From assembly GCA_018136815.1 (NCBI GenBank), contig CM030936.1, positions 5,035,207-5,099,206 of the forward strand: a DNA stretch of 64,000 nt. Reading direction: 5' to 3'. The stretch comes from Isochrysis galbana. Lineage: Eukaryota; Haptophyta; Isochrysidales; Isochrysidaceae. Positions 45,345 to 56,145 of this stretch are shown one piece after another. Positions within the stretch are counted from its first letter, which is position 1, and every line of letters starts with the position of its first letter. A model generated the notes under the pieces. That model saw only the letters and a list, made by a program, of their open reading frames with translations. It did not search any database and had not been told where the DNA came from. The position numbers and the translations under genes are program-made.

Positions 45345-46050
45345 GCTACACACCTACTACTAGACAGCGCATTCTCTTGCCGCTGCACTACCGCCACCGC
45401 CCTTATCTCCCTTCCCTCCGCCCCCTCGCCTTCCCCCCCTCATTCCTTTGTCTTTGGTGTCGGGGGTGCGGCCCTGGTGCGCTACCAAGGGCCCGGTTCT
45501 GGGTTCGGCGTCCGGGCAGGCCTTTTGGGTCTATGTCTTTGGTTAGTTCAGGCCTCGCGTGCTGTGGTTGCCCCAAATGTGGTGTCTCGGCGTGCTCTTC
45601 GCCGCTCTCACGTTTGCCTTGTGGTCTCTCTCGCTATTTGGTGTTCGATTCCTAGCTTCTCTGCCAGGGATACGAGCTCCGCACTGGGGGTCAAACTGTT
45701 GTTATTGCCTACTTCGTACAGTGGCCGGATGTCGGCCAAGTCTATCCTTTTTTGGGGTTGCCTCCCCATGCCCGCCTGGGCGGTTCGCGAGGTGTCCGTT
45801 GAGTTGGCGAAGTTTAGCGCCCCACTTAGCTTTGTGAATCTTTCCAAGACCCGTATTAGTATTGATTCTTCATTCTTCTGAGAACGTGGCATTGTCGTAT
45901 TGTGTATTGTATTCTGTAAAAGTCTGTTATGATGTATCTCCATGCTAGCATATATAGCGTTGCCAGTGCCTTCGGGCATGAGCCTTTTGGGTGTATAAAA
46001 AAAACCTTCTAATATTCTTACCGCACTCGCGGCGAATGTAACCACTACCT
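45345..46050. repeat. Interspersed repeat E, copy 1
   Basis: Clearly related to 50045-50740 in the same orientation: both contain CTCATTCCTTTG-like sequence, GTTATGATGTATCTCCA and TCTATCCTTTTTT. Minus-strand frames share RTAQAGMGRQP and related helical blocks, so a protein-coding element on the minus strand is likely, perhaps a LINE polymerase region. I could not prove that. Confidence 0.55.
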
Positions 46051-46339
46051 ACTACACGTAGCACGCAGCATACTTTCTACACCCCCACTCCCCCGGCCCT
46101 TCTCCCCCCGCCATAAGGCGGCTCCCCCCGTGAACTACTAGGGGGATAGGGGTGAAGGGCTTAGATATGGTCCGGTGGCCCGCGCCCCCCCCCGGTGATC
46201 TTTCCTCCCCTTCCTCCTGTGTCTCCGAGTGGGCGGCCGACTCTGTCCCGACTTATCCTGTAAACAGGTGCGGGACTTACCAATTTTTCGGTGAGCGGAG
46301 CTCTCGCTCCGCCCACCCCCTTCTCCGCGCTCTCTCTCC

Positions 46340-46620
46340 CCTCTCCTGCGGCACGCGCGATGGCGCGCCTGCGGCAGGCCTGCAGCTGCCCTCTGGCGGC
46401 CCCTGGAGGCTCCTGGAGGCCAGCTCAGGGGGCAGAGGAGGCTGGGGCTTGGCCCTGGCCTCCCCTGCCTCTCCCTCGCTGGCGCTCCCGAGCCTCTGGG
46501 GCCCCCACTCTGCACCTGTCTGCCTGTCGACCAGGGGGGGAGGAGGGGTTGGAGCGATGGGCTGGCCACGACAAGCCAGGACGCGCGAGGCAGGCGTGCC
46601 TGCCAGGGAGAGAGTGAAGT
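46340..46620 (-). repeat. Interspersed repeat family A, copy 5
   Basis: Matches 15470-15750 on the same strand, in blocks such as CAGCTCAGGGGGCAG and GCCTCCCCTGCCTCTCCC-like sequence. It ends next to CGCGTTCCGTCAAAAGAGGG. Confidence 0.65.
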
Positions 46621-46641
46621 CGCGTTCCGTCAAAAGAGGGC

Positions 46642-46832
46642 CAGGTTATTTGTTTTCTTTTCAGTCTGTACAATTACAAGGCCAAGGCCCAATATTATTA
46701 TTGCAAGGTTATTTGTTTTCTTTTTGGTCTATTGTTACAATTACAAAGTGTTCTCATATTATTGTCAGGTTATTTGTTTTCTTTTTGATCTATTATTACA
46801 ATTACAAAGCTCAATGTTATCATTGCAAAGCT
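46642..46832. repeat. ~62-bp tandem repeat, three units
   Basis: GGTTATTTGTTTTCTTTT, then a spacer, then ACAATTACAA occurs three times (starts near 46644, 46707 and 46768). The units diverge in the middle. Confidence 0.85.
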
Positions 46833-47125
46833 AATCACGCCCCCCCCCCCACTCCCAACCACCCCCAGCTACGCCTGCTGAGTTTTTTTCTGTCCTGCTT
46901 CCACACGCATCTGATCCATCCACACGCATCTGGTGACCGAGTCGCTTGGCGATGAAGACAAAGTACTGGCCCATGGCACGCTTTGTCCCGATTTGGGAAT
47001 CTATTGGACGTGGCAATGCGCCTATGTGTAATGTGCTTGAAGTGTAGGTGTGTGTCTCTCAACGTAAAGAATCTGAAGCTAGACGGCATTTGTAAAAAAA
47101 ATAACCAAACCTGAGGTTGCAGCCT

Positions 47126-47292
<167 letters not shown>

Positions 47293-47721
47293 GTTTCTTG
47301 CCTGATCTCCCATACCCAAACCAGAACCTATAGGGAGCTTATTTAGGCCTTCGTTTGCCCATTACGGATGGTGCCCTCCGGGGCTACCCTAGGGGCTAGG
47401 GGTCTTTGGCGGCCCCTGATGGGGGCCCTTTGAGACACATATATGGCCCCCCTTGCGGGCTTGGGTAGAAGTACCAAGAATAAATTCGTCAATAATGCTT
47501 GGTTTTAGAAGCGCGGGAATGTTGCCACGAAAGCGCGGGCGGGAGCGTTCTCTCGCTCGCGCGAAAGCCGCTCGCTGTGGCCCGCCCCCCTCCCTCGCCT
47601 TGCTTGCTCCCCTCCCCCCCGCCTCCTACCTAGCGATAGCGGGCATGGCGGCATGGCGGACGCCTCATGCTGCCGCACGCAGACGCAGCCCTCTTTGCCT
47701 GCGCCTCTCCCCCCTGACCCC

Positions 47722-47821
47722 NNNNNNNNNNNNNNNNNNNNNNNNNNNNNNNNNNNNNNNNNNNNNNNNNNNNNNNNNNNNNNNNNNNNNNNNNNNNNNN
47801 NNNNNNNNNNNNNNNNNNNNN
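47722..47821. other. Assembly gap (100 N)
   Basis: Exactly 100 unknown bases. The flanks are poly-C/poly-G-rich, so the gap may reflect failed sequencing of such tracts. Confidence 0.99.
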
Positions 47822-49272
47822 GGGGGGAAGACGTCGAGATATAGAGTACCAGGCGTGGATATATGTCACCCCTCAGGAGCCAACGCCCCCCAGGAGCTCT
47901 CGGGGGGCCCCGAAAGCTCTCGTCGTCGGGGGGAAATTCTCTCCCTATCGCCAACAGCCCCACCGAGAGCTACCGGGGGACCGAGACAATCCCCCGAGAG
48001 CTATTGGGAGATTTTACCTCCCCCGCGGAGCTATCGCGTTTTAAGGTAGCCTGGCCTAGAAGCGGGACGGCAGGTTTATTTCCCGGGGGCGCGGGGGGGG
48101 GGGGGGGGGGGCATTCGCGAGCGATGCCAGCGACACCCTCTCCCCGGCGCCACAAGGGAGAGGGAGAGTCAGAGGTCGGAGGTCGGGGACGGGCGAGCAG
48201 GCGCGCGGGTGGACGCGGCGTAAGCTCGAATCAAGATATCGAATATATTGAGTCAATATTTTGGGCCCCTTTGGGGCCCCACATATTGAGTCAATATTTA
48301 GGGCGCTTGCGCCAAAACCCCGTCCATATTTAGGCGCGCCGGGCCGCCAGGCCGCCGGCCGCGCGGACGCGCGACGCGCTGACGTGCTGACGCGTCCGGA
48401 CCAACGGAACGCTCAGCAGGCAGCGGCTGACGCCGGCCGCGCGCGCTAGAGCGCCCGGCACATCTCACACTCACAAACATATACGTGATCTACGTACTCA
48501 ATAATGATGACGATGAATACAATAAGTATGATAATGAAAATGAAATGACACATATAACCGTAATTATTGATGACATATAATCTAGTAGTACAACACACAG
48601 GCATATGTAATACAACATATTCGGCGTCATTCATCGTCGGTTACGGTTACTGGCTCCTTAGTACGAGAGCGCTGGTTGAATTGAAGTTGAAGGGATAGCT
48701 CTTTGTAGTCGGCGTAAGCACGTTTTTGATCCGAGGCGAACGTGAACGTGCCGTTTAATATTTAATATGTAGAAGACGTGCTCAGGGGGACACCAGTTCG
48801 GTGAGCACGAAAGTATTGCCTAATGCTCCGTTATACTAGTATTATAAATATTATCATCATCATATCATCATCACCTTGGTCCTCTCGGAGTCAGCCCAGC
48901 GATCGATGATGCCCACGTACTTCTTCTTCTGCGCTGTGTTGGCAGCCCAGCTGACTGACCAAGACTCAAGACTCGGCGTTGATGTCGAGGACGACGCCCT
49001 TCACATTCTTGTGGCTCTGGAGTCTAGAGGATAGCTTTGATCTCGGAGAAGGTCTGCGAGCTGCGAGGCGCAAGGAGTGCATGGGAGTGGTCAGATTGGT
49101 CATTCCTATGCTAGCGCTCGCTCAGCTCAATGATTGAGATTGAGGCCTTGAGGCCTAGATTCTTCAGCTGGGCTCCAACTCACAGCGCGCGCGCACTTGT
49201 GCCGGCATCGTGCGCGTCGGCGTGGATTGGTTTGACGATGAGGAGTAAGGTTGTGAATAGGTTTTGTTTTGA
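47822..49272. other. Repeat-rich region without a gene
   Basis: 47870-48040 has many GAGAGCTA/GGAGCTCTCGG motifs; 48244-48300 has ATATTGAGTCAATATTT twice. An AT-rich stretch runs 48470-48640. At 48885-49080 the minus strand reads like a broken protein (KKKYVGIIDRWADSER, NVKGVVLDINAE) with stops between the pieces. Confidence 0.45.
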
Positions 49273-49377
49273 GCTAACATGTTTGAACCTAATAGCACTA
49301 TTACTGATAGTGCATTTCGGCTAACATGTTAGAACCTAATAGTGCCCTTTGGGTAACATGTTAGAACCCAATAGCTC
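49273..49377. repeat. Short direct repeats TAACATGTTAGAACCTAATAG
   Basis: TAACATGTT(A/T)GAACC and the following AATAG occur at 49275, 49322 and 49353, separated by GCATTTCGG- and GCCCTTTGGG-type spacers. Confidence 0.85.
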
Positions 49378-49639
49378 ATTTCCGCTGCCTATTAACACTA
49401 TTAATCCTAATATCTAGATATTAGGGGACCTTGCTTGAGCTGCCTATTACTATTAGCACTATTATTCGTACTATCTAGATCTAGATATTTGATATTTGAG
49501 GATCTTGATTGGTGTTCTCTCACCAAAGCCAGATTATTGATTTCTCTGCTCCATATAAACCTTAAACCTTCAAGGTCCTTCGGCTAGCATATATACATAC
49601 TACCTCCGTTCCAAAACTCAGGTTCTTCTTAGTTTTTCC

Positions 49640-50030
49640 TTTATTTATATCTCTCCTAAGCCTCGCAGAAATAAGTCTGCACCTTCACAAGAACCTTGCG
49701 GGTACATGCTGGCTTCATGGGACAGTCGAGGGGGGGCCTGCACTTCTCGAAAACACAATGAAACGAGCGATTTTCTAATATGGATGGAGGTGGAAATCGG
49801 CCGGCGGGAGCGATTGGCAGCCGGAGACATTTGGTCTCATAAATAAAGGCTGCTCCATCTTGGGGATCTTGATGTCCGGGATCGGCTCCAATTGGAAGAT
49901 GGCGGAGTGGATGGGTGCTGCAACTCCCTTCGGAGCGACGCGGCATACTGGTTCTGCGATTGATGACATGACAGTTGAGTCGCTGAAGCGCCACGGCATC
50001 CAATGGCGCCAGGGTGCCCAACACTGACAC
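49640..50030 (-). pseudogene. Degraded coding-like fragment
   Basis: Two overlapping minus frames alternate in protein-like character (PWRFSDSTVMSSIAEPVCRV and PNVSGCQSLPPADF, then VSLCFREVQAPPRLSHEA). The pattern suggests one decayed protein with frameshifts. I recognise no family. Confidence 0.25.
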
Positions 50031-50044
50031 CTCCGTTCTTCTAG

Positions 50045-50740
50045 CGAAAAAGGTGATGCTACACGCCTACCTACTAGTCCTAGGTTACCATGTCACTGAC
50101 ACCACGCCGCCCTTACATCCCCTCTCTCCACTTCCTCCCTTTCCCCCCTTCATTCCTTTGTCTTCGGTTTCCGGGGTCCGACTCTGGTGCACTACCAAGA
50201 GCCTGGTTCGGAGTGCGGGTTTGGGGCAGGCCTGTTGAATATAATGCCATCTTTTGGGAGTTTCTGGGGAGGTTACGCTGGGTTTTTTCTTGAGGTCTGG
50301 ATGCGGTGTAGCCGCGTCTTACGCGAGTTGGGTGCTCCCGAGTTATATTGTTCATTTGTCTAGTTCTCTGGAGCACTCTACGATGTGTGCCGCCCCCAGC
50401 TTGGAGGCGAGTGCGATAAGTTCTGTGCTGGGTGTTAGATGTTTGTTGTCGTCGACAGTGTATACTAAGGGGTGAAAGTTATTTGTGTCTATCCTTTTTT
50501 CGGCTGCCTGCCCATTCCCGCTTGGGCGGTTCTAGCCGAGTCTGTCGTGTGGGCAAAGAGTAGTGCTTTGCTCAGAATTGTATACCTTTCTAGTATTCTT
50601 ACCAATACCGACTCTTTTGAGAATGTGATGCCGTCGTAGTGGATTCTGTAGAAGTCCGTTATGATGTATCTCCACGCTAGCGTGTATAAGGTGTATATCG
50701 CTTTCGGGGCGTTGCCCTCCGGGTATACGGGGGGGGAGAG
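50045..50740. repeat. Interspersed repeat E, copy 2
   Basis: Second copy of the element at 45345-46050, diverged but collinear. It runs into a family A copy at 50735. Confidence 0.55.
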
Positions 50741-50945
50741 TGAGTACGAGTGCTGGCCCGAGTGGGCCAGGGAGTGCGAGTCTCGACCCGCGCCCACAGG
50801 GGGTCTGGGTCAGAGTGTTGAGTGCTCCGCCCATGCCAGGCCAGGAGGCAGGGCATGAGAGTGACTGACGGGCGCCCCCGGAGGGAAGTTAGTGCCCGGT
50901 GTAGGGGGGCGCAGCTGCGACCGCCCCCATTGCCTTCTATTTTCT
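50735..50945 (-). repeat. Interspersed repeat family A, copy 6
   Basis: Contains GAGTGCGAGTCTCGACCCGC and CACAGGGGGTCTGGG, matching 15705-15760. It ends CGACCGCCCCCATTG. Confidence 0.6.
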
Positions 50946-51056
50946 ATTTTAACAATAGGTTGCGCTTCGCTGCTAGCGGCCCGGGGCCTTCACACGCGTA
51001 AAGACAGGCGTGCATGATGCTCCAAAGAACCCTCTTTATGATTAAGCATTTGAGTT

Positions 51057-51531
51057 CTAGCCGCACAGGTGTGCATGAACATATACACGACTACCACAGG
51101 CCACAACCACAAGCCGTTCAAGCTTGTCGTACTGCTTTCCGGCTTCCGGCCTTTTTTTCGATCTCAGCCGCACACCTGCAGTTGTCGCACCATCGACCAC
51201 AAGTTTGCCGCCAAACTTCAGCAACTCTTGTGTGGTGTCTGGGACGCGGATATTGCGTACAAACTGCTCCAACGAAATCATCACATCGGATGGCAAAGAA
51301 CGCACCTTCAGCGCACTCGAACTGGAGCTTGCCTCGCCCTCGTACTTACCTTCAACAACCGAGTCAAGCATTTGAGAACTCGTCCTTGGTCGGTGCCAGG
51401 CCCGGTTTTTTCTTGAATTTGCCGCGGAGCGCCTTCATCAGCCCCTCCGTCCTCTTGAAGTGCTGGCCCTCCGGCATCGCGCAATACTCCGTCGTTGTCG
51501 TCGGCAAAGTGACCGGTGTACGCTTCATCAT
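51057..51531 (-). CDS. Possible small gene, two overlapping frames
   Basis: Minus frame 51531-51364 encodes 55 aa (MMKRTPVTLPTTTTEYCAMP ... KFKKKPGLAPTKDEFSNA). Overlapping its end, frame 51371-51057 encodes 104 aa (MLDSVVEGKYEGEASSSSSA, VMISLEQFVRNIRVPDTTQE, LLKFGGKLVVDGATTAGV). Both look like real protein, so one gene with a frameshift or an unrecognised intron is likely. No family is recognised. Confidence 0.35.
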
Positions 51532-51691
51532 CTGCTCGTGTCGAGGCTAGGATCGCAGGTTGTCACTTGGCCACGACGAGCTCCGTCTTGCCGGTCTGCA
51601 TCAGATGAAAGAGGAGCCCCAACTACTCGGTCTCGGTCGGGGCAACGCCATTTTGCTAGTAGAATTCTCTGGCACGGGCACTTGACAGCCC

Positions 51692-54107
51692 CTATCCGTG
51701 CGCAACCTTGCGGCTACGCCAGCATTGCCTCCGCCTATATACGTAGAACGCGACAATTGCGGCGATGATGATGATGAGCACAATTGGAAGTGTCACGCCC
51801 ACAACGATGAGATGCGTGGCGGCCGTGGCGACTCCAAAAGAGACAGCGATCAACGGAGAGTCCGGCGGGCTTGGCGGCGGCATCGGGGGTACAGGGGGCG
51901 ACGGCGGGGAGGGAGGGGAGGGTGGAGGGCTAGGAGGACTCGGAGGGGGTGGCGGGCTCGGGGGCGAGGGTGGGGATGGAGGCTCGTAGGTGACCACGGC
52001 CGCTACGCCTGTAGGTTGGAACTCGTGGACAGTCCTTGCGCTCTCCTCGTCCCACGGCCCCTCGGACCAGCATAGTGTGTACGTCGCTGACGAGCCCTCC
52101 GAGATGTTCAGCCGGAAGGAGGTTTGGAGTTGCGAGTTCAATATGCCGCCGTGAGTGTAGTCGAGGGCAGCCGTGCTTGTGGGCTCGCACCGGGAGCTCA
52201 ACGACCACTTGACGATGTCTCCTGGCCGTGTAGCATTTGTGAAGGAGAGCCCGGCGGCGGATTGCGCTAAGGCGCGGTGCGAACGAACGCCTCCGAGACG
52301 GCCTATGGCCACCCGGATGACCTCCGGCTCGCCCTCCTGCGCATCCCACAAGCGACGTCGCTTGCCGAAAGACTCTGGGAGCGCAGGCGGTAACCTCAGA
52401 CTTCGTGACGGAAACAACGGTGGCATGGATGGCGGCACGGGTGAGTTCGGGGGAGGTGAGGATGGAGGCATTTGTGGGGGGCCCGGCGGCAAGCTAGGAG
52501 GGGGGGGAGGCATCGGTGGTGGTGGTTGGATGATTTCAAGCACGTACCACCTGTTGTTGTCCACTCTTATTTCCAAGTCGGCTCCTTGAGACCACCAGTC
52601 CGCACGATGTAGTTGAATCAAGGGTGGAGGGCTGGGTGGGCTGTTGGGTGGTAAGCTGGGTGGGGAGGGAGGTTGAGGGGGCGAGGGCGGGGAAGGGCTG
52701 GGTGGCGGCGGTGGTGGACGTGAAGGATCGCCAAAAGGAACGGACGGTGGCAAGGGCGGCGGGCGCGGTGGCGGTGGGGCCGGAGGCGGACTTGGAGGTG
52801 GCGGCGATGGTGGTGGGCTTGGAGGGCTCGGTGGGAACGATGGCGGCGGTGGTGACGGCGGAGGCGACGGTGGGGGCGACGGCGGGGGCGGTGATGGAGG
52901 GTTGGAAGGCGGTGCGGGTGGCGGGGAAGGCGGTGGTGGCCAGGGCGGTGGCGGCGTGGGCGGCGGGGGAGCAGGTGGAGGATTGGGCGGTGAGGGCGGC
53001 GGCGGCGTCGACGGCGGCGTCGACGGCGGGGGGGTCAATGGTGGTTGCGATGGCGGGGACGGGGGCGGTGGAGATGGTGGCGATGGGGGGGGGGGGATGG
53101 CGGCGGGGACGGTGGGGGAGGCGAGGGAGGTGGGGACGGTGGGGGAGGCGAGGGAGGCGGTGGCGAGGGTGGGGGTGAGGGCGGGGGCGAGGGAGGGGGC
53201 GAGGGAGGGGGTGGAGACGGAGGAAGCGAAGGAGGCGGGGATGGTGGCGGCGGCGAGGGAGGGGGCGACGGTGGTGGCGAGGGGGGTGGAGGCGACGGCG
53301 GAGGTAAAGGTGGAGGCGATGGCGGCGGTGGCGATGACGGCGGCGGCGATGGCGGCGGTGGCGATGGCGGCGGTGGTGATGGCGGCGGTGGCGATGGCGG
53401 GGGGGGCGATGGCGGGGGGGGCGACGGCGGCGGGGGCGACGGCGGCGGTGGTGACGGCGGCGGTGGTAACGGCGGCGGTGGTGACGGCGGCGGCGGCGAT
53501 GGCGGCGGGGGCGATGGCGGCGGTGGCGATTGCGGCGGGGGCGATGGCGGTGGAGGCGACGGCGGGGGGGCGATGGCGGGGGGGGCGATGGCGGGGGGGG
53601 CGATGGCGGCGGTGGTGACGGCGGCGGTGGTGACGGCGACGGTAGTGACGGCGGCGGTGGAGATGGCGGCGGTGGCGATGGCGAGGGTGGCCGGGGCGGC
53701 GGAGAGGGAGATGGCGGCGGTGGCGGGGGCGGCGGAGAGGGCGGTGACGGCGGAGAGGGCGGTTGGGTTTCACTACAGTAACAGAGACGATTCACACTAG
53801 GACTGCTGGTGTCGCACGAGGCTGTGAATGACGCTCGGTAATAGCATGTACCGGACGAATGTCTTCCGGGTACTGAATCTGAGGTGGCGTCAATTTGGTA
53901 AGACGTACAAGAGCCGTACTGGTTGAGGTTCAACGCTTGATTGTGGGCATTTAAAAACGAAGTTTCCGATGTTATCGACTGCATATTCGTTAAGGAGGTA
54001 GCATCGCACGTGCATGTTGCGCTGCAGCGAGCGCCAAATGAACCATATCTCCAGTAGCCAGCGTGCACACTGAGCGCCGTGAAAAGGAGCAGGCCCACGC
54101 GGAGCAT
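51692..54107 (-). CDS. Ser/Pro-rich single-pass surface protein (pherophorin/HRGP-like), frame-broken
   Basis: The N-terminus at 54107 is a signal peptide (MLRVGLLLFTALSVHA) followed by a Cys-rich domain of ~100 residues (CSATCTCDATS, GTCYYRASFTASC, RLCYC). A very long SPP/PPSPPP region follows, containing a ~40-residue and a ~120-residue non-repetitive domain (WWSQGADLEIRVDNNRWYVL; GDIVKWSLSSRCEP). Near the C-terminus is a membrane helix (VVGVTLPIVLIIIIAAIVAF) and a basic tail (YVYRRRQCWRSRKV). The Ser/Pro character passes through all three minus frames, switching near 53570-53615 and near 53090, both at runs of G. So the sequence as given is interrupted; the gene would be ~800 aa if these are errors. 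Such proteins are usually glycosylated extracellular-matrix or cell-surface components. Confidence 0.7.
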
Positions 54108-54591
54108 CCTCAGCAGGATTTAGCAGGCGAAAAGGCTACTAGGGCTCCAGGACGGCGGCAGCTGCAGTGGCGGGAGGGGGGGGGGGGGGGGGGGGTGACT
54201 AGGAATGAGGATGATGCGGCCAGCAGAGCGACGGCCGGGGAGAGAAGGCAGGGAAGCACAGTATCGTCAGGCGCCCGGATCGGGTGTGTGAGGGGCGCCC
54301 TCTCCTAACCCAATCCACGCCCATCACACATGCCCATCCTGAGCCCAGCGCTCTTCAGACGATGGTGGGAACGTGGGGCGATCGCAGGCCCGAGGGCAGG
54401 GGTCGCGTCGGTCCCTCCCCCCGTCCCAGCCCACACATTCCCCCCTCCCTGCTGCTCAGGGAATCGGACCTGGCAGACTTGTGGCAACAGACCTCCTGTG
54501 GGGCAACGTAGTGCGGCACACAGGAGGAAGAGAGAGAGAGGGGCGTGCGGCGGGCGCACGAGATGTGATCTCACGCTCCTCCCCCCGCCGC
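54108..54591. other. 5' flank of the surface-protein gene
   Basis: Contains a G run of about 18 at 54178-54195. No gene is supported. Confidence 0.4.
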
Positions 54592-54725
54592 AGATTGAAG
54601 CTTACGCTTTGTGTACTAATCTCACGCTCCCCTCCCCCCCCCCCAGATTGAAGCGAACGCTTTGTGTACTAATCTCACGCTCCCCTCCCCCCCCCCCCCT
54701 CCCCCGCAGATTGAAGCGAACTCTT
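54592..54725. repeat. ~55-bp tandem repeat with poly-C linkers, three units
   Basis: AGATTGAAGC followed by CTTTGTGTACTAATCTCACG and a C-rich linker repeats at 54592, 54645 and 54708. The period varies with the C-run length. Confidence 0.85.
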
Positions 54726-55024
54726 TGGCTCTTTGGGCGAGTCACAAGGTCAAAGTCGCTGCACCGACGCGGGGACCGACGGACCGCGGGGGGGGGGGGG
54801 GGGGGGAGGGGAAGGGTGTCGAAAGGGCGTCCCCCGCGCGGGGAAAACGCCGCGGGGCACCGTCAGGAAGCTAGACCGCCGAGAGGCCCGCCCGCTTACC
54901 CGGCGTTGACCCACTTTGCTCTAACACCTCCATTGGCTAGGGGCAGGAGGAAAAGAGAGAGACGAGGGGCTAATCTAGAAATGTAAGCTGAGTACTGTGG
55001 AATTAAGAGCTCGAGAATGGGGCA

Positions 55025-55097
55025 GAAGGGCGAATCTGGAGCTCTAGACAGCTCTAGACCGCCCATTCTTGTGGCTGCTCGTCCAGATTCGCCCTTC
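55025..55097. repeat. Inverted repeat with 16-bp perfect arms
   Basis: GAAGGGCGAATCTGGA (55025-55040) is the exact reverse complement of 55082-55097. GCTCTAGACAGCTCTAGAC (55041-55059) forms a short direct repeat in the loop. Confidence 0.85.
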
Positions 55098-55594
55098 ATT
55101 CAAGATTCGGCCTGAAAGCTTCAGGCGTGATAGTTGACTCGAGATGAGCGGGAAGCAGCCGGTGTCTAATCTGTCACATCCGCGATCGACCTTTTTGTTT
55201 TAGAAGTTGTTTGCGTTTCTATGTCCCCTCCTTGCAGGCTAGTCACCAGTCACCGTCGCAGGATCCTACATTCGCCCTCTTTGCCCTCGCCTCCTTTGTC
55301 GCCTCCCTTGTAGCCCGGTCACTCACTCATTTTAACCACTATTTCCCACTTCCCCTGGGTGTCCAAGGATTCCTTAGGGTCCCCCCATACCTGCCCCGCC
55401 AGCCGCCTCCCCCCTCCGAACGACCACCTCCCGCCCCACGAAGGGCAATGGCGTCGGTGAGGGACCCCCCTCCCTTCCCCCGCGCGTGGCGGTCTATTTT
55501 GGGAGATTGAGGCGGGAGCTCACGAGAGGGAATCAGAGCAGTGATGGGACGTCAGGGACAGGGATCATGTCGTCAGGTTTTGACAACCTAACAC

Positions 55595-56044
55595 CCTATA
55601 TGTGAAAAACAGAAAACCTGTTTTTCTGTGAAGACCAAAAACAGTGTTTTTCACCGTTTTTCTGAGCCTGGGCCCTAAACCTGGGGCCAGCTGCGCCGGC
55701 GCGCCGGTGTGATGACGCGAGACGTGGACCGGGAGGCGCGCGTGGGGTTGGGGTTGATCACCGAGCTCATATTTGGGGCTGTGGGGAGGGGGGCGGGAAG
55801 GGGGCGGGTGGAGTGCCTGCGCGCGGGTGAGAGACGCTTGGCGCCTGGCGCCACGCGAGTTCCCGCCCCCCCCCCCCCCAGCGCGCAAAATTTTACAATA
55901 TCATTTTCTTACGTAAACACCATTTTCTAACGTAAACACTGGCGGCCTGTTTTTCGGGCTGTTTTCGGCTGTTTTTCTGTATATCCCAAAAACAGCTGTT
56001 TTTACTGTTTTTCTTGGGCTTGTCGACTGTTTTTCACATGTAGG
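55595..56044. mobile_element. 450-bp MITE with perfect 8-bp target duplication
   Basis: CCTAACAC flanks both sides (55587-55594 and 56045-56052). The ends are CCTATATGTGAAAAACAG on the left and CTGTTTTTCACATGTAGG on the right, the same family as the 10596-10795 MITE. The interior has repeated CTGTTTTT/AAAACAG and a poly-C run near 55866-55879. It encodes nothing recognisable. Confidence 0.88.
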
Positions 56045-56145
56045 CCTAACACCTGATATCAGACCTGATATTAGCCTAATATCAGGTATTATAAAGTTAG
56101 TAACTATAGTTACAATACTAACGGGAACAGAGAACAGAAACAGAG

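Noticed and set aside
53045-53800. Gly-rich plus-strand protein opposite the surface-protein gene
   Set aside because: It is the antisense of Ser/Pro codons; the minus frame has signal peptide, Cys domain and membrane helix.
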